DNA of 64,000 nucleotides from Bradyrhizobium guangzhouense (GCF_004114955.1 NZ_CP030054.1:868001-932000); one strand, 5' to 3'; shown: positions 25,848 to 35,397, counted from the stretch's first letter. The notes: a model not told the origin generated them from the letters alone. Numbers and translations are program-made.

Positions 25848-26296
25848 TCTTTCTCGCGAAGGGCCGTCTGGTGACCCTCGCCGACGCCGTCGCGCAAGAG
25901 CTCGCGCGCTTCGCGGCTCCGCCGGAGTCGGATCGCGAGGCCGGCGGCATACTTTTGGGACGCTACCGAGGCCCGCACGTCGAAGTATTGAAGTGCACGA
26001 CTCCGATGCCGGAAGACCGCCGCACCCGCTTCGGATTCGTGCGGCAGGACAAGGGCCATCAGGAAATCGCGAGCAGAGAGTGGTTCGAAAGTGGAGGGGC
26101 CGTGAACTTCGTGGGCGAGTGGCACACCCATCCCGAGCGGCATCCAACGCCGTCCTGGGTCGACCGGCGGTCGTGGCGCAAGCAGTTGCGAAGGCACAAG
26201 TCCGACCCTTTGGTATTCATCATAGTCGGTACAGCCGCGACGTACTGTGAGATCGGCTCCGACGGGCACCTCGTCGCCATGGGCAAGATCGGTTGA
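25844..26296 (+). CDS. cap3: Cap3, JAB-type deconjugating peptidase of type II CBASS
   Basis: A 150-residue JAMM metalloprotease: EAGGILLGRY at the start and GEWHTHPERHPTPSWVD (HxHP...S..D). Cap3 removes the CD-NTase from its Cap2-made conjugates. The ATG shares bases with the Cap2 stop. The gene completes patatin-CD-NTase-Cap2-Cap3, a full type II CBASS, and every catalytic motif I can check in the four genes is intact. It ends 28 bases from the convergent gene. Confidence 0.92.
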   Translation: MIFLAKGRLVTLADAVAQELARFAAPPESDREAGGILLGRYRGPHVEVLKCTTPMPEDRRTRFGFVRQDKGHQEIASREWFESGGAVNFVGEWHTHPERHPTPSWVDRRSWRKQLRRHKSDPLVFIIVGTAATYCEIGSDGHLVAMGKIG

Positions 26297-26324
26297 GCCG
26301 GCGCAAGCGCTGATCTCCCGCAAA

Positions 26325-27221
26325 TCACAAGCCGAAGTCCCAGGTAGGCGAGCCGAAATGAATTCGGATCAGCCTAGTGAGTGCGGAAACAGATTGCGCG
26401 CTTCCTGCGATCAGCTTCAAAAGCCTCTTGCCGTCATCCATTTTATCGACTGCGAAGAGCGCCAATGCGCCCTTCATGACGGAATCGCAATCCTCGTTCG
26501 AGGCGACCGATCCAGCATATTCCACCTGATTGAAACCGATCGACAACCAGGCGCTGGCCATGTCGAGGAGCCGATTCCTTCCGCTGCCATCCGGTTGCAT
26601 GTGTTTGTCCAAGGCGTGGACTCCATGCGCCAGAACGTAGGACAAAAGCTTGCCTGACGTCGTCTGAGGCGAGGGGTCTGCGATTTTCTCGAAGCAATCC
26701 GGCTTGGTTCGACAGTAATTCTGGTGATGCCGGACGAAGTCCAATCCCGAGATGTCCGACAACGGAAAATCATCCGCAACCATAAACTCTGAACAGAAAT
26801 CCGGATGCCACCGCCACTTCCCGTCGACACGCCTCAATGGGCCGTCATCCTTCTCCGGATCGTACTTCGTCACCAACGGCGAAGCGATATCCTCGAACGC
26901 CATGAGAAAACGGAAGGCCGGCGGGTGGTAGTTCGGCATCGCCTCGACCCAGTAGATCTTCTTGTGTTTGACGAGTTTCTCCCAATCGAACTGAAATTCG
27001 ACGGTCCCATAGAGTGACCCCAGCGACCAATTATTGGCCGACAGCCAGGTGACGCTGATGCGTGATTTGTTGAGCCGGCTCTTGTCGAAGACAAGCCCGG
27101 ACTTTATCCGTCCGTCCTCGATGATCCGGCGGGCGACAGGCAGGTGCACGATATGCCGCACGGTAGTGAGTTCGGCGTACTTGTCGGCAATCTTGTATCG
27201 CTCCCATTCTGGCTGGGGCAT
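26325..27221 (-). CDS. Putative ADP-ribosyltransferase-like (DarT-resembling) protein
   Basis: A 298-residue protein of unknown family. The N-terminal third has features seen in ART-fold toxins such as DarT: VRHIVHLPVARRIIEDGRI, then SVTWLSANNW and YGTVEFQFDW, and YWVEAMPNYHPPAFRFLMA. The C-terminal half (from about 160) is mostly helical. No signal peptide or membrane segment. It stands alone on the minus strand between Cap3 and a broken nuclease-like gene, possibly the downstream partner of that gene (about 75 bases apart). ART is a suggestion from pattern only. Confidence 0.42.
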   Translation of the reverse strand: MPQPEWERYKIADKYAELTTVRHIVHLPVARRIIEDGRIKSGLVFDKSRLNKSRISVTWLSANNWSLGSLYGTVEFQFDWEKLVKHKKIYWVEAMPNYHPPAFRFLMAFEDIASPLVTKYDPEKDDGPLRRVDGKWRWHPDFCSEFMVADDFPLSDISGLDFVRHHQNYCRTKPDCFEKIADPSPQTTSGKLLSYVLAHGVHALDKHMQPDGSGRNRLLDMASAWLSIGFNQVEYAGSVASNEDCDSVMKGALALFAVDKMDDGKRLLKLIAGSAQSVSALTRLIRIHFGSPTWDFGL

Positions 27222-27297
27222 TTCAGTCCTCGGTTGTCTTCGAGCTCCAAGTGTCGGAACCTGCCCTATCTATCGAACGAGAGGGATCGTCCTTCCG

Positions 27298-28420
27298 TCA
27301 GATCGCCAAGGAACGCGGCGCAACGCGATCTATCGGAGCATAGAGCAGACCGTCTCCGCCGATCTGAACCGGTCCGTCGCTGCGGCGCGCCCTCGCGTCG
27401 AGGCGTTGGCCTGCGAGAGCTCTCCGGATGACATCCGCATCGACCCCTACGAACCGGATCGAGTTCGGCATCGCTTGGGCGAGGGTCTGAGCTTGACCGA
27501 GGGGAAACGGCAGCACGCCAAGCGGCCCAACGGGTACGCCTAGATAGGTGGCGGAGTCCTCACCGTCAGACCCGAGGAACGCTCCCTCCAGAGGCCTGTT
27601 GCCGCCGGCAACGTGCTCCGCCAAGAGCTGCGATGCCATCTCGCTGAACCCCATGCCGGCCAGAAGGTAGCCGACATGAGCCCGGGCAATGTCCTGAACT
27701 ATATCGTCCCGTTCGTGGGCCGACGGGGGTTCGCCGTGCGTGTCCGGATCCAGCACGTAGAGGAAAGCACCTCGTGGTGGGATTTCGACCCCCCAACGCG
27801 ACATGACCGCCCAGCCCTTTGCGCGAACCGCGGTCCAGCTATTCCTTCCCGGCCACGTTCCGCAATCTCTCGACCACGACTCCCTTGAGTTGGCCGTCGG
27901 CAGTTTTTATAGGACCAGGCAACCCGGTGCCGGTGCCGTTCGATGCCTGACTGGTACCCTTTGCCTCGGCGACCGCAACTCGACCCGATCCGGAGCCGCA
28001 GATCCAATCCGGAAGCTCGGTCCCCTTTCCGGCTAGTCTGGTGACACGCAGACGCTTCGAGACGTTCGTTGGATCTCCGTCGATCGGTGTGAACCAATCG
28101 AAACCGTGGTATCGGGCGAGGTAAGCCCGGGCGAAAAATCGCCCGAACAACCCCGAAAACGCGCGCCGCATCTCCTTGCCGCGGCCAGGCCCCTTGCCCT
28201 TCCAAATGAGTCCGTCTCCGCCGGGGACGAGGAGCTCTTCGAACAGCAGGGCCAATGGCCTGCTCGATCCGCCACCGGTCTGAAGGAGCTCTCCGATGGC
28301 ACATGCGGCCACGAAATCGGTATCCACCTCGCATTGGCCGCCGGGACTTATGCCGGAAAGCAACTCCTTTGGGCAGGCGCTGGGCGGCCGGACTACATAG
28401 CGAATCTTGTGAACGCTCAT
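27298..28420 (-). pseudogene. PD-(D/E)XK-like gene split by a frameshift
   Basis: Two consecutive minus-strand frames: 28420 to 27839 (193 residues) and a second one continuing to 27298. Read across a one-base shift near 27840 they give one protein of about 374 residues (LRNVAGKE, then WTAVRAKGWAVMSRWGVEI). The first part has LPDWICGSGSGRVAVAEAKG, a D...ExK pattern typical of restriction-like nucleases. The second part is rich in Gly/Ala without a known domain. It could instead be two separate genes, but no start with a good ribosome site is seen at the junction. Unrecognised family. Confidence 0.5.
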
Positions 28421-28577
28421 CTGTCCCCACGCCCCTCACAAATCTCCGTTAAAATCTAATACCATGCACGAATGTCGCAGCCTTTCCTCCCGCGCGACCA
28501 TGGATTCACTTAGATTGCGCCGGACTTGTCCTGCAAGCGAAAATTGAGCAAAATTCTACCGTGCGGAGACAATCGAC

Positions 28578-29576
28578 GTGGATGCATTCGTTTTTCTGAA
28601 GGGATTGCCAGCCGTTCTCGGCATCGTGGGCTTCTTCGTCTATCTCTGGGCCGGCCAGTACCGCATCGGCGGTGACCTCATGAAGGGCGTCGTCGATAAG
28701 CTGCGCGCCGCTCCAAATGTCGACATCAAGGATTACGCATCGCTCACGCCGACGCGCATCGGTCAATTGATCGAACGGGACACGGCCGTCCGCAGTGTGG
28801 TGAACGATCAGGACGTGAAACTGATCCGCCTCATCGTCATTCTCCATAACGTCTTGACCTTGATAGTGCTTCTAGTCTGCGCCGCACTCGTCGGCCTCGG
28901 CATTTGGCTCATCGCAAGGCCTGAGCCCCTGTCAATCGTGGCCAGACCGCCCGTTGCCGCACGTGCGAACGCCGACCTCGCGCTGACCGTTCTCGATCTG
29001 GTGAAGGTCGAATGGGATGCGAAGGGGCTGACCGAAAGCGTCAGCGTTTTCCTAGAGAACGTCGACACGAATGCGAGAACGAGCAAGAAGGCGGTATTGG
29101 CGGACGTCCGGAGCGTGACTTTCAGTGCCGACGATCTCCACGACGTCGCGAGCAACCGGAATTATCGCGGTAAGAACCGGGTACGCACGGTCATCGAATG
29201 GAGTGGACAAACCGTACATTCGGACATCGCGGATATCCTCGTTGGAATCAAATACAGGCTGATGGTCGGTGGGAAGCTGATCACTCCGCAGGGAAGCCGG
29301 TCGATAAATACTCTTTTGGCTACAATCGACGACAGTACGGAGCAGATGCCACGAGAATATTGCTTTTCGGTCGACTTCGCCGGCTGGAGCCACTCGAACT
29401 CGGCCTTAGTGGCTCCCCTCAAAGCCTGCAACTCCAAGGCGGAGGTGAACCTGCCCTTCCTTCAGCAGGTCGAATGGGGCCGCCCACCCGGCCTTGTTCT
29501 CAACGATCCTCTGGCCGACAGACCTATTGCTCGGCTGTGCATTGCCGCGCCGCAGCATTCCGGCAACAATTGCTGA
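28578..29576 (+). CDS. Two-helix membrane protein of unknown function
   Basis: A 332-residue protein from GTG 28578. A first membrane helix lies at about 9-27, a cytosolic ~65-residue loop follows, and a second helix at about 92-118 (LTLIVLLVCAALVGLGIWLIA) leads to a ~210-residue beta-rich C-terminal domain that would face the periplasm. No family recognised. It begins a three-gene plus-strand set with the 143-residue protein at 29627 and the M48-like peptidase at 30055. Confidence 0.55.
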   Translation: MDAFVFLKGLPAVLGIVGFFVYLWAGQYRIGGDLMKGVVDKLRAAPNVDIKDYASLTPTRIGQLIERDTAVRSVVNDQDVKLIRLIVILHNVLTLIVLLVCAALVGLGIWLIARPEPLSIVARPPVAARANADLALTVLDLVKVEWDAKGLTESVSVFLENVDTNARTSKKAVLADVRSVTFSADDLHDVASNRNYRGKNRVRTVIEWSGQTVHSDIADILVGIKYRLMVGGKLITPQGSRSINTLLATIDDSTEQMPREYCFSVDFAGWSHSNSALVAPLKACNSKAEVNLPFLQQVEWGRPPGLVLNDPLADRPIARLCIAAPQHSGNNC

Positions 29577-29626
29577 CGGACCATGTCGATGGCGGCACCT
29601 GCACTGCCTTTCCTTGGAGAGAGATC

Positions 29627-30058
29627 ATGACGGAAGTGAATAGTGAAAACCTCAAGAAATGGGCCCTTGCTATCGTCGCCGAGGTCGAGCCTGACGACAC
29701 GTTCGTCGTGGAAGACGGCTTCGATGCGCTGGTGGAAGAATGGCATCGCGCGGACGCACAGGATGAGGGCCGCTTCATCGGCGGGGCCGAAGTCGCGACT
29801 TTCGCCGCCATGGTCGCTCCGTTTCTTCTGGCGTTCTTCGGGGACGTCGCCAAGGACGTCGTGAAGGACAGAGTAAAGACGGCCATAGGGTCCCTGCTCG
29901 ATCGGGTGCTGGATCGTCGTGCCAGGAAGGACGACGTGGAGAAGCTTCGCAAGGAAGTGTCGTCGGCGATCAATAAGAGCCGCTTCTCCGCGGCCGAGAA
30001 GGCTAAACTCGAGGCCGGTTTCGCCAAGCTGTTTGCCAAGGTTGGCCCGAAGAAATGA
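29627..30058 (+). CDS. Small hypothetical protein, middle gene of a membrane/peptidase cassette
   Basis: A 143-residue protein with an acidic N-terminus, one hydrophobic stretch (VATFAAMVAPFLLAFFGDVA, about 63-82) and a charged helical C-terminus with Lys/Asp-rich coiled-coil character. No family recognised. A strong Shine-Dalgarno (GGAGAGAG) precedes the ATG. Its stop overlaps the ATG of the next gene (ATGA), so it is translationally coupled to the peptidase. Confidence 0.6.
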   Translation: MTEVNSENLKKWALAIVAEVEPDDTFVVEDGFDALVEEWHRADAQDEGRFIGGAEVATFAAMVAPFLLAFFGDVAKDVVKDRVKTAIGSLLDRVLDRRARKDDVEKLRKEVSSAINKSRFSAAEKAKLEAGFAKLFAKVGPKK

Positions 30059-31773
30059 AGGGGACCCATCCCAGGAGTTTGCTGCGCCGCCTCGGCATTT
30101 CCGACGGCCCCGCCGCGGCGGCGATCATCATCTCGGTTTGTCTGCAGTATCTTTTTCTCGCAAAATTATGGGAGGGCTACCCGATACGGTACATGGGCGA
30201 CGTCATCCATCAGAACGTCGTGCTTTCGATGATCGGCCTGACCGTGCTTGGCGCGATCGTCATCGCAGCTGCATCGCTGTACCGATGGCGAAACGGAACG
30301 AATGCCGCGTCGAAACTAGAACGACTTGCCGTGAACCCGTCCTTCGATCCCATCCGATCAACGCTGGAGCAGATCGCGGCACGTTCGACCCTGCGTTCGC
30401 AGCCTCGCCTCCTGTACACTCCGAAGAACGGTGACGCGTTGGAAGCCAGAGAACGCGTGACGCCGTCCGGCGATGCGGTCGTCGTCGGTCTCAATCAGCG
30501 TGCTAGACAACGCGATCAACCACGTGCCTTCGAAGCCATGATTGGGCATGAAGTATCGCACCTCGAACTTGGCGAAACCTGGCTTGAAATTTGGGCAAGA
30601 CGCGGCATCCTCCTGCATTTTCGAACGCTCGGCTGGGCGGTCGCGATATTCTGCCTGGTGCTCGGTTTCATCGATCGCAGAGGCATCGGCAGCCATCCCC
30701 CTTTCGGAGGCTTCATTCCGGTCTTCGATGGCGCTATCTTTGCCGGCCTGTCCTCCCAGTTCGCGGTTCTGATCCTCTCGAGCGCGATCGTTTTCGTCTA
30801 TTCATACTTCTTCGTCGTTCGCCGCGAGCACATCCACGATTTCCGCGGCTCCCAACTTGCCGGAACGGACGCCTTGGCCGACGTCTTCGCCGCCCAGCAG
30901 CCGCCGGCGTTCCGGCCGTTCGACGCCTTCAAAGATTTCTTCAATCTGCATCCTGATCCGGCCGCACGAACCCGCGTGATCAGAAATCGTGACCTGATCC
31001 TGATTTCGGTGATCCTGTATCCGTTGGTCATGTCGGGCTTGCAGCCGTTGACATTGTTGCTGACGGCGGGCTGGCGCGACTTTTTCGGCGTGGCGAGAGA
31101 GGCTTGGAATTTCGGCCTGACTGTCGCCTCCGGCCTCTTCCTGTATGCCGTTCTGCGCGCTGATCTTGCAAGGTTGGGTTTGGGTCTGCTTTTGGACCCA
31201 CGTCGGTACGCCCTGTTCGTTCCGATCTACGCTCTGGTCGCGGGTCTAGCCACACAGATCCCGCGCATCGTGCTGGAAGTCCTATACGGCTGGCGTCATG
31301 AATTTTCGCTCGACCAGATCGCCGATCGGATTTGGAGCGGAACGCTGATCGGGGGTGCTCGCATCGCGCTCATGACGGCCGCCATCCTCGGCCTGCTCGC
31401 CTTCCTGAACGGCGTCCGCATCGCCGCAACCGGCGAAACAAGGCCGGGCAAATGGAGCGCTATAGGTGACGCGGTTGCCGCCATTCTGGTGGTCGGAGCG
31501 TTCACCATCGCAAGCCTATCGAGCCTTCAGTTCGCTATCGGCGTGCTGGCATTCTGCGCGCCTCTGATCTTCGCTTATGCAATATTGTTTGCATTAGTTT
31601 GTCGATGTCTGGACTGCGGTCGCAGGCGCACTTCTGCTCTGCGGCTGTCGACGCGATGCAGTTGCGGGAGGGACCATTTGTCTCTGCCAAAGCTTTGGAC
31701 TCGACATCCATTCGAGGTCCAGCTGTCGGTACCGAACCAGGTGGACATCAAGGGTCGAGAGAAGCCGGCCTAA
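30055..31773 (+). CDS. M48-like membrane metallopeptidase
   Basis: A 572-residue integral membrane protein with two N-terminal helices, a zinc-protease motif MIGHEVSHLELGE (HEVSH at 165-169) and then about seven further helices. The motif and topology resemble M48/HtpX-type peptidases, although the overall length and the long membrane tail are unusual. It may cleave membrane or exported substrates. Its 3' end overlaps the convergent radical SAM gene by 26 bases, which puts a possible maturation protease beside a peptide-modifying enzyme. Confidence 0.68.
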   Translation: MKGTHPRSLLRRLGISDGPAAAAIIISVCLQYLFLAKLWEGYPIRYMGDVIHQNVVLSMIGLTVLGAIVIAAASLYRWRNGTNAASKLERLAVNPSFDPIRSTLEQIAARSTLRSQPRLLYTPKNGDALEARERVTPSGDAVVVGLNQRARQRDQPRAFEAMIGHEVSHLELGETWLEIWARRGILLHFRTLGWAVAIFCLVLGFIDRRGIGSHPPFGGFIPVFDGAIFAGLSSQFAVLILSSAIVFVYSYFFVVRREHIHDFRGSQLAGTDALADVFAAQQPPAFRPFDAFKDFFNLHPDPAARTRVIRNRDLILISVILYPLVMSGLQPLTLLLTAGWRDFFGVAREAWNFGLTVASGLFLYAVLRADLARLGLGLLLDPRRYALFVPIYALVAGLATQIPRIVLEVLYGWRHEFSLDQIADRIWSGTLIGGARIALMTAAILGLLAFLNGVRIAATGETRPGKWSAIGDAVAAILVVGAFTIASLSSLQFAIGVLAFCAPLIFAYAILFALVCRCLDCGRRRTSALRLSTRCSCGRDHLSLPKLWTRHPFEVQLSVPNQVDIKGREKPA

Positions 31774-33178
31774 ACTGGTCGGACTCGGCGAATGTGAATT
31801 CGCTTTCCTGGAGGGCCACTCCGAATTGCCAGGCGATCTTCTGCGGCAAAGCTTTGCGCCAGTACAAGCTCTGCTCGTGCAAGGAATGCGAGTCGCCTTC
31901 CAAGTGCTTCTTCGGACAGCCGCCCCAACAGACCGGAAGGAACGAGCAGCGGCTGCAATTGGGCTGCCGCGTTGGGTCGAAGCCGGTCCACCAGGCCGCA
32001 TCGCGGCCGGGCACCATGTCGCCTCCGGCACGGCGGATGGCGACGGGGCGGTCCTTCTCGCCCACTTGAAGCCCGCACCGATAGTGATTGCCGTCCGCTC
32101 CGATCACGATCGAATCGTTGGCCAGCGCTGCACAAACGGAGGTCCTTGGCAAAGGATAGAGCGAGCGGGTTGTGGTTTCGTCGAGAGTTGCTTCGTCGGG
32201 GACCATCTGCCGGGACCGTTCGCGAAGTCTCTCAAACTCTTCCTCAGAAAGCTTCGTGCGGCTAAGAAATCCGGCGCGCTCGGAAAAGTCGGATATCCGT
32301 GCGAGTTGAAAAACGCACGGAAACGCTCTGTCGAACCAGCCGCGGTCCTTGCAGAAGGCGATGAAGCCGTCCAAATCGCATTGGTTTCCGTGATCGGCAT
32401 TGAACCTTACGTCGACGCGTACCACCTCGAGCAATCCGTCGACCACCGCGGTCGCCTGATCGAACGAGGAGACAGACGGATCGGGCGCCCTGCCCCTTCT
32501 ATATCGGCGTCTCTTGTCGTGGTTCGGTTTGAGGCCGTCAAAGGAAATCTGCACCTGCCGGAGGCGGTGTCGCCTCACGAAGCCGGCGATGTCGTCCGGC
32601 CAGCATGTCCCGTTCGAAATTACGGAAGCGGAGTAACTTACCCCGATCTCCTTGCATAACGATTGAAGCGCAGCGGACGCTGCATCGATGAAATCGACGT
32701 TGAGGAGCGGCTCTCCGCCGTACCAGTCGACGTGAAGGCTGTCCTTACCCGACGCGACAAGGCGCTGTCGGGTCCAATCGACTATCGCCGGAACATCGCC
32801 TTCTGCGAGAGCATCGCGGGATCTCTCTTCGTAGCAGTAGTAGCAACCCAGGTTGCAGTCCTGCGTCGTCGTGAGGGTGATGACCATAGGCGTCCGTCCA
32901 CGCGCATGCCAATAGCGCTCGCGGATCATGTCTAGCTCGTCGAATTCGTGGTCGACGAGAAAGCCCCCTCGCCGTAGTGTGGCGAGGAGCGTACGCGGGA
33001 TCGTCTTGGCGGCGACCCTCCGCGGAGGACCGCAAAGCAGCTGCGCAAGCTCGCGCGCGTCCTGGCCCGACAGCCGAACCGAAGCGCCCGTACCCGCGTT
33101 GTACAGGACGTTGTCGTCGCCTAGCGGGACGCAGAAGTTGTAGCGCGATGATCGCAGACGATGCCGCGCTGCAGTCAC
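31748..33178 (-). CDS. Radical SAM/SPASM peptide-modifying enzyme
   Basis: A 476-residue radical SAM enzyme. The [4Fe-4S]-SAM motif is CNLGCYYC (Cys 108, 112, 115). The middle has HVDWYGGEPLLN and QISFDGLK, typical of the TIM-barrel core. The C-terminus has a SPASM-type cluster domain with YRCGL, NCSRC and PVCWGGCPKK. Residues 1-95 resemble a peptide-binding front domain. I chose GTG 33178, which overlaps the stop of the upstream small gene (GTGA). SPASM enzymes of this build install thioether or carbon-carbon crosslinks in RiPP precursors. Confidence 0.87.
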   Translation of the reverse strand: MTAARHRLRSSRYNFCVPLGDDNVLYNAGTGASVRLSGQDARELAQLLCGPPRRVAAKTIPRTLLATLRRGGFLVDHEFDELDMIRERYWHARGRTPMVITLTTTQDCNLGCYYCYEERSRDALAEGDVPAIVDWTRQRLVASGKDSLHVDWYGGEPLLNVDFIDAASAALQSLCKEIGVSYSASVISNGTCWPDDIAGFVRRHRLRQVQISFDGLKPNHDKRRRYRRGRAPDPSVSSFDQATAVVDGLLEVVRVDVRFNADHGNQCDLDGFIAFCKDRGWFDRAFPCVFQLARISDFSERAGFLSRTKLSEEEFERLRERSRQMVPDEATLDETTTRSLYPLPRTSVCAALANDSIVIGADGNHYRCGLQVGEKDRPVAIRRAGGDMVPGRDAAWWTGFDPTRQPNCSRCSFLPVCWGGCPKKHLEGDSHSLHEQSLYWRKALPQKIAWQFGVALQESEFTFAESDQFRPASLDP

Positions 33179-33381
33179 TTGTCGATATCGACGATGGCGA
33201 GGCAGATATTCGTGCCGTACCCGCAAAGCCGAGCACCGACGCGACCGGCCTTCTTCAGATCCGGAGTGATAGTTTCGACCTGAACGACGTGCAGCTTGCC
33301 GGGTCGGACCTTCAACTTTACGTCCTTGTCGTCGGAGACGATCAAGCTCACCTTCGGCTTCTTGGTCGGCTTTCGCGCCAT
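33175..33381 (-). CDS. Candidate RiPP precursor peptide
   Basis: A 68-residue peptide beginning MARKPTKKPKVSLIV, very basic at the front, with a C-terminal core-like segment containing two cysteines: GARLCGYGTNIC then LAIVDIDK. A strong Shine-Dalgarno (GGGAGGAAG) precedes the ATG and the stop is fused to the start of the radical SAM gene. Both facts support a real, highly translated substrate gene. Cys53 and Cys60, with Asn/Asp residues a few positions after each, are plausible thioether partners. The class (ranthipeptide-like or other) cannot be told from sequence. Confidence 0.7.
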   Translation of the reverse strand: MARKPTKKPKVSLIVSDDKDVKLKVRPGKLHVVQVETITPDLKKAGRVGARLCGYGTNICLAIVDIDK

Positions 33382-33675
33382 GGCTTCCTCCCGCCCCGTT
33401 TCCGTGAACAACCTATGGTCGCACATTCTTCGCAATCGTCAAGTGCAGCCTTTTGCCCGTCCGAACTTAGGAATCCCTGACGGCGGCGTGCGCCTGGCAT
33501 CGAAGCCGTATCGAGGCTAAGCGTCCAGCGAACTCGTTTTCAATCGCTCCACCGGGTTTCGCCGATGATGTGGGTACCCGACTTCGCGACGGCCGCCGAC
33601 GGCAGGCACGTCGGCAAGTCCATCGGCAGGGTTGTAGCCGGTGGAGGACCGATTGAGACTTTGGTCAGGTGGCGT

Positions 33676-34707
33676 TCAAGGTCGCTTCGGCTGCTTTAAT
33701 CTTGCCGAGGATATCCTCGAAAGAAGGGATCCTCCGAAGATCATGCCGGCCATCTTCTGGTAGTCCGCCTTCAAAGGTTCGAGCATGCCGTCGACCGGTA
33801 CGATACCGAACGTTCCGGGAGTCGCCTGGTCGAGATCGAGAGGCTTCCGGTTGAAGTAGAGGCGGGCATGGCGAACGCAGCTTTCCGCGAGCTCCAGATC
33901 TTTAAGTGCGGCTTCGCCGTGTTCGGAGGTCAGAAGCCGGAATATGTCGTAGTAATGGCGCGACAATCGCTGCCCGTCCTTGTAGAGCTCCCCTCTGTTC
34001 TGGAACCAGTGTCGCTGTCCGTGTAGGATGATGATCTTGTCCCAGAACGTCCTCTCGGGCTTGATCGTCAGCACGTTTGGCACGGTGAGGTCCAGGCCGT
34101 CGGTGTCGGTGGCAGAATATGGACTGATCGTTTTCGTCTCATGCGGATCGAGCGCCGACTTAGCGCCGGATTCGATCTTCACGACGCGTCGGACGTACCG
34201 CTCGTCGGAATCCGCGAATGCGCTTGGATAGTGGAAGAGCAGGGATTGAGCGTCGGGGTCGTCCGGATCGGGCTCGATCTTGAACGTCAGTCCTTCGAGC
34301 TCACCAGCGGCGAAGTTCGTCAGCGCGTTCTGGAATTCGCCGTTAATGAAACTGCTGCACCGCTCCTTTATTTCGTCAAGCTTTCGCTTGCGTTCGTTCG
34401 ATCCCATCGCGCGGAGATCGTCATCTGACGGGAAGTTTTCGCCGGGCAGGTCGTCGCGGAATACGGTGATGTCGATGTCTTCCGAGAACCGCTGGATCAG
34501 ATCGAAGGCCTTCGAGAGTGACGTGCCGCCCTTGAAAAGCAGACGCTGCTCGATGCCCGCCTTGTTGTAGAGCGCGTCGAGGATCCAACAGACCCAAAAG
34601 TCCTTTTCGATGTTCTCCGGGGGGCACGAGAGACGCTGTCCGGTTTGTTGGAACAGTCCCCGCCGGTCTTCAGCGCTTGCTCGAATGATCTGCGGCAGGT
34701 CGGTCAT
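33676..34707 (-). CDS. abiEii: AbiEii-family nucleotidyltransferase toxin
   Basis: A 343-residue nucleotidyltransferase of the AbiEii/type IV toxin kind. Seen: EKDFWVCWILDAL, LLFKGGTSLSKAFDLIQRFSEDIDITV (GS-type NTase core with the ExD metal motif) and TFWDKIIILHGQRH. Such enzymes modify tRNA or other targets with nucleotides and stop growth; as phage defence they act by abortive infection. It follows its antitoxin gene by 9 bases. It is not closely similar to the second AbiEii at 62075. Confidence 0.88.
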   Translation of the reverse strand: MTDLPQIIRASAEDRRGLFQQTGQRLSCPPENIEKDFWVCWILDALYNKAGIEQRLLFKGGTSLSKAFDLIQRFSEDIDITVFRDDLPGENFPSDDDLRAMGSNERKRKLDEIKERCSSFINGEFQNALTNFAAGELEGLTFKIEPDPDDPDAQSLLFHYPSAFADSDERYVRRVVKIESGAKSALDPHETKTISPYSATDTDGLDLTVPNVLTIKPERTFWDKIIILHGQRHWFQNRGELYKDGQRLSRHYYDIFRLLTSEHGEAALKDLELAESCVRHARLYFNRKPLDLDQATPGTFGIVPVDGMLEPLKADYQKMAGMIFGGSLLSRISSARLKQPKRP

Positions 34708-34716
34708 GATCGCATC

Positions 34717-35385
34717 TCATTGGCCGCGGATCGGCGGGAGCGGATCTGGCGCCGTTGCGTCGGACTTGAGGATATCTTTTACGATAGGAACGAGCCAGTC
34801 GGGGAGATCACCCAAGTGGTCCTGCAAATCCTTTCGCATGCGGTGCCCGTCGTCGCCGTCGTTCAGGATGGACTTGAGGCGCTTTGCGATCTTGTCGCCA
34901 TCCGAAGGAAGAACGTCGCGCAGCCAAATCAGAGCTTGCACCAACTGCGCGGCCGGGCGGTCAGCCCACAGAAGTCGACTTGGCGCGACTTTCTTGAAGT
35001 CGATGACCATTTGGTCGAGTTGGATCGGCTTCACGCGGGCGTCCGTCCACACGACCACCTTCGCCGGGACGGCGTTGGTAAGTCCCAAGTTGTTGGCGGC
35101 GGTTATTCCGTCGACCAGTACTTTGGCGCCGTCCCGTCTCGCGACCGCCTGAATCACCGACTTGTAGTCCGGTGGCGAAATCTTCTTCGTCAGTTGGTTG
35201 GTGCGAGCAAGATCGTAGAGACCTTGGTCGATGCGCCTGATGCGGTTGTCACTCCGGAGGCGGTGGAGGGCGACGTCGACAGCCGATCGAGTGCCGGTGT
35301 CCGCAAAATCGCGTGCGGTCCATACCTTGCTCGGCTGAGGGTCATGGCTCATCCGATCGTATATCTGGTTCGCTGTGCTAGCCAT
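34717..35385 (-). CDS. DUF6088/AbiEi-like antitoxin regulator
   Basis: A 222-residue protein of the DUF6088 type that pairs with AbiEii toxins. The N-terminal winged helix is visible (VWTARDFADTGTRSAVDVALHRLRSD, then IRRIDQGLYDLAR). A C-terminal domain (about 75-215) follows. As in AbiE systems it should repress its own promoter and neutralise the toxin. Two inverted repeats lie just upstream at 35398-35467. Confidence 0.82.
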   Translation of the reverse strand: MASTANQIYDRMSHDPQPSKVWTARDFADTGTRSAVDVALHRLRSDNRIRRIDQGLYDLARTNQLTKKISPPDYKSVIQAVARRDGAKVLVDGITAANNLGLTNAVPAKVVVWTDARVKPIQLDQMVIDFKKVAPSRLLWADRPAAQLVQALIWLRDVLPSDGDKIAKRLKSILNDGDDGHRMRKDLQDHLGDLPDWLVPIVKDILKSDATAPDPLPPIRGQ

Positions 35386-35397
35386 TTTACGGTTCCC

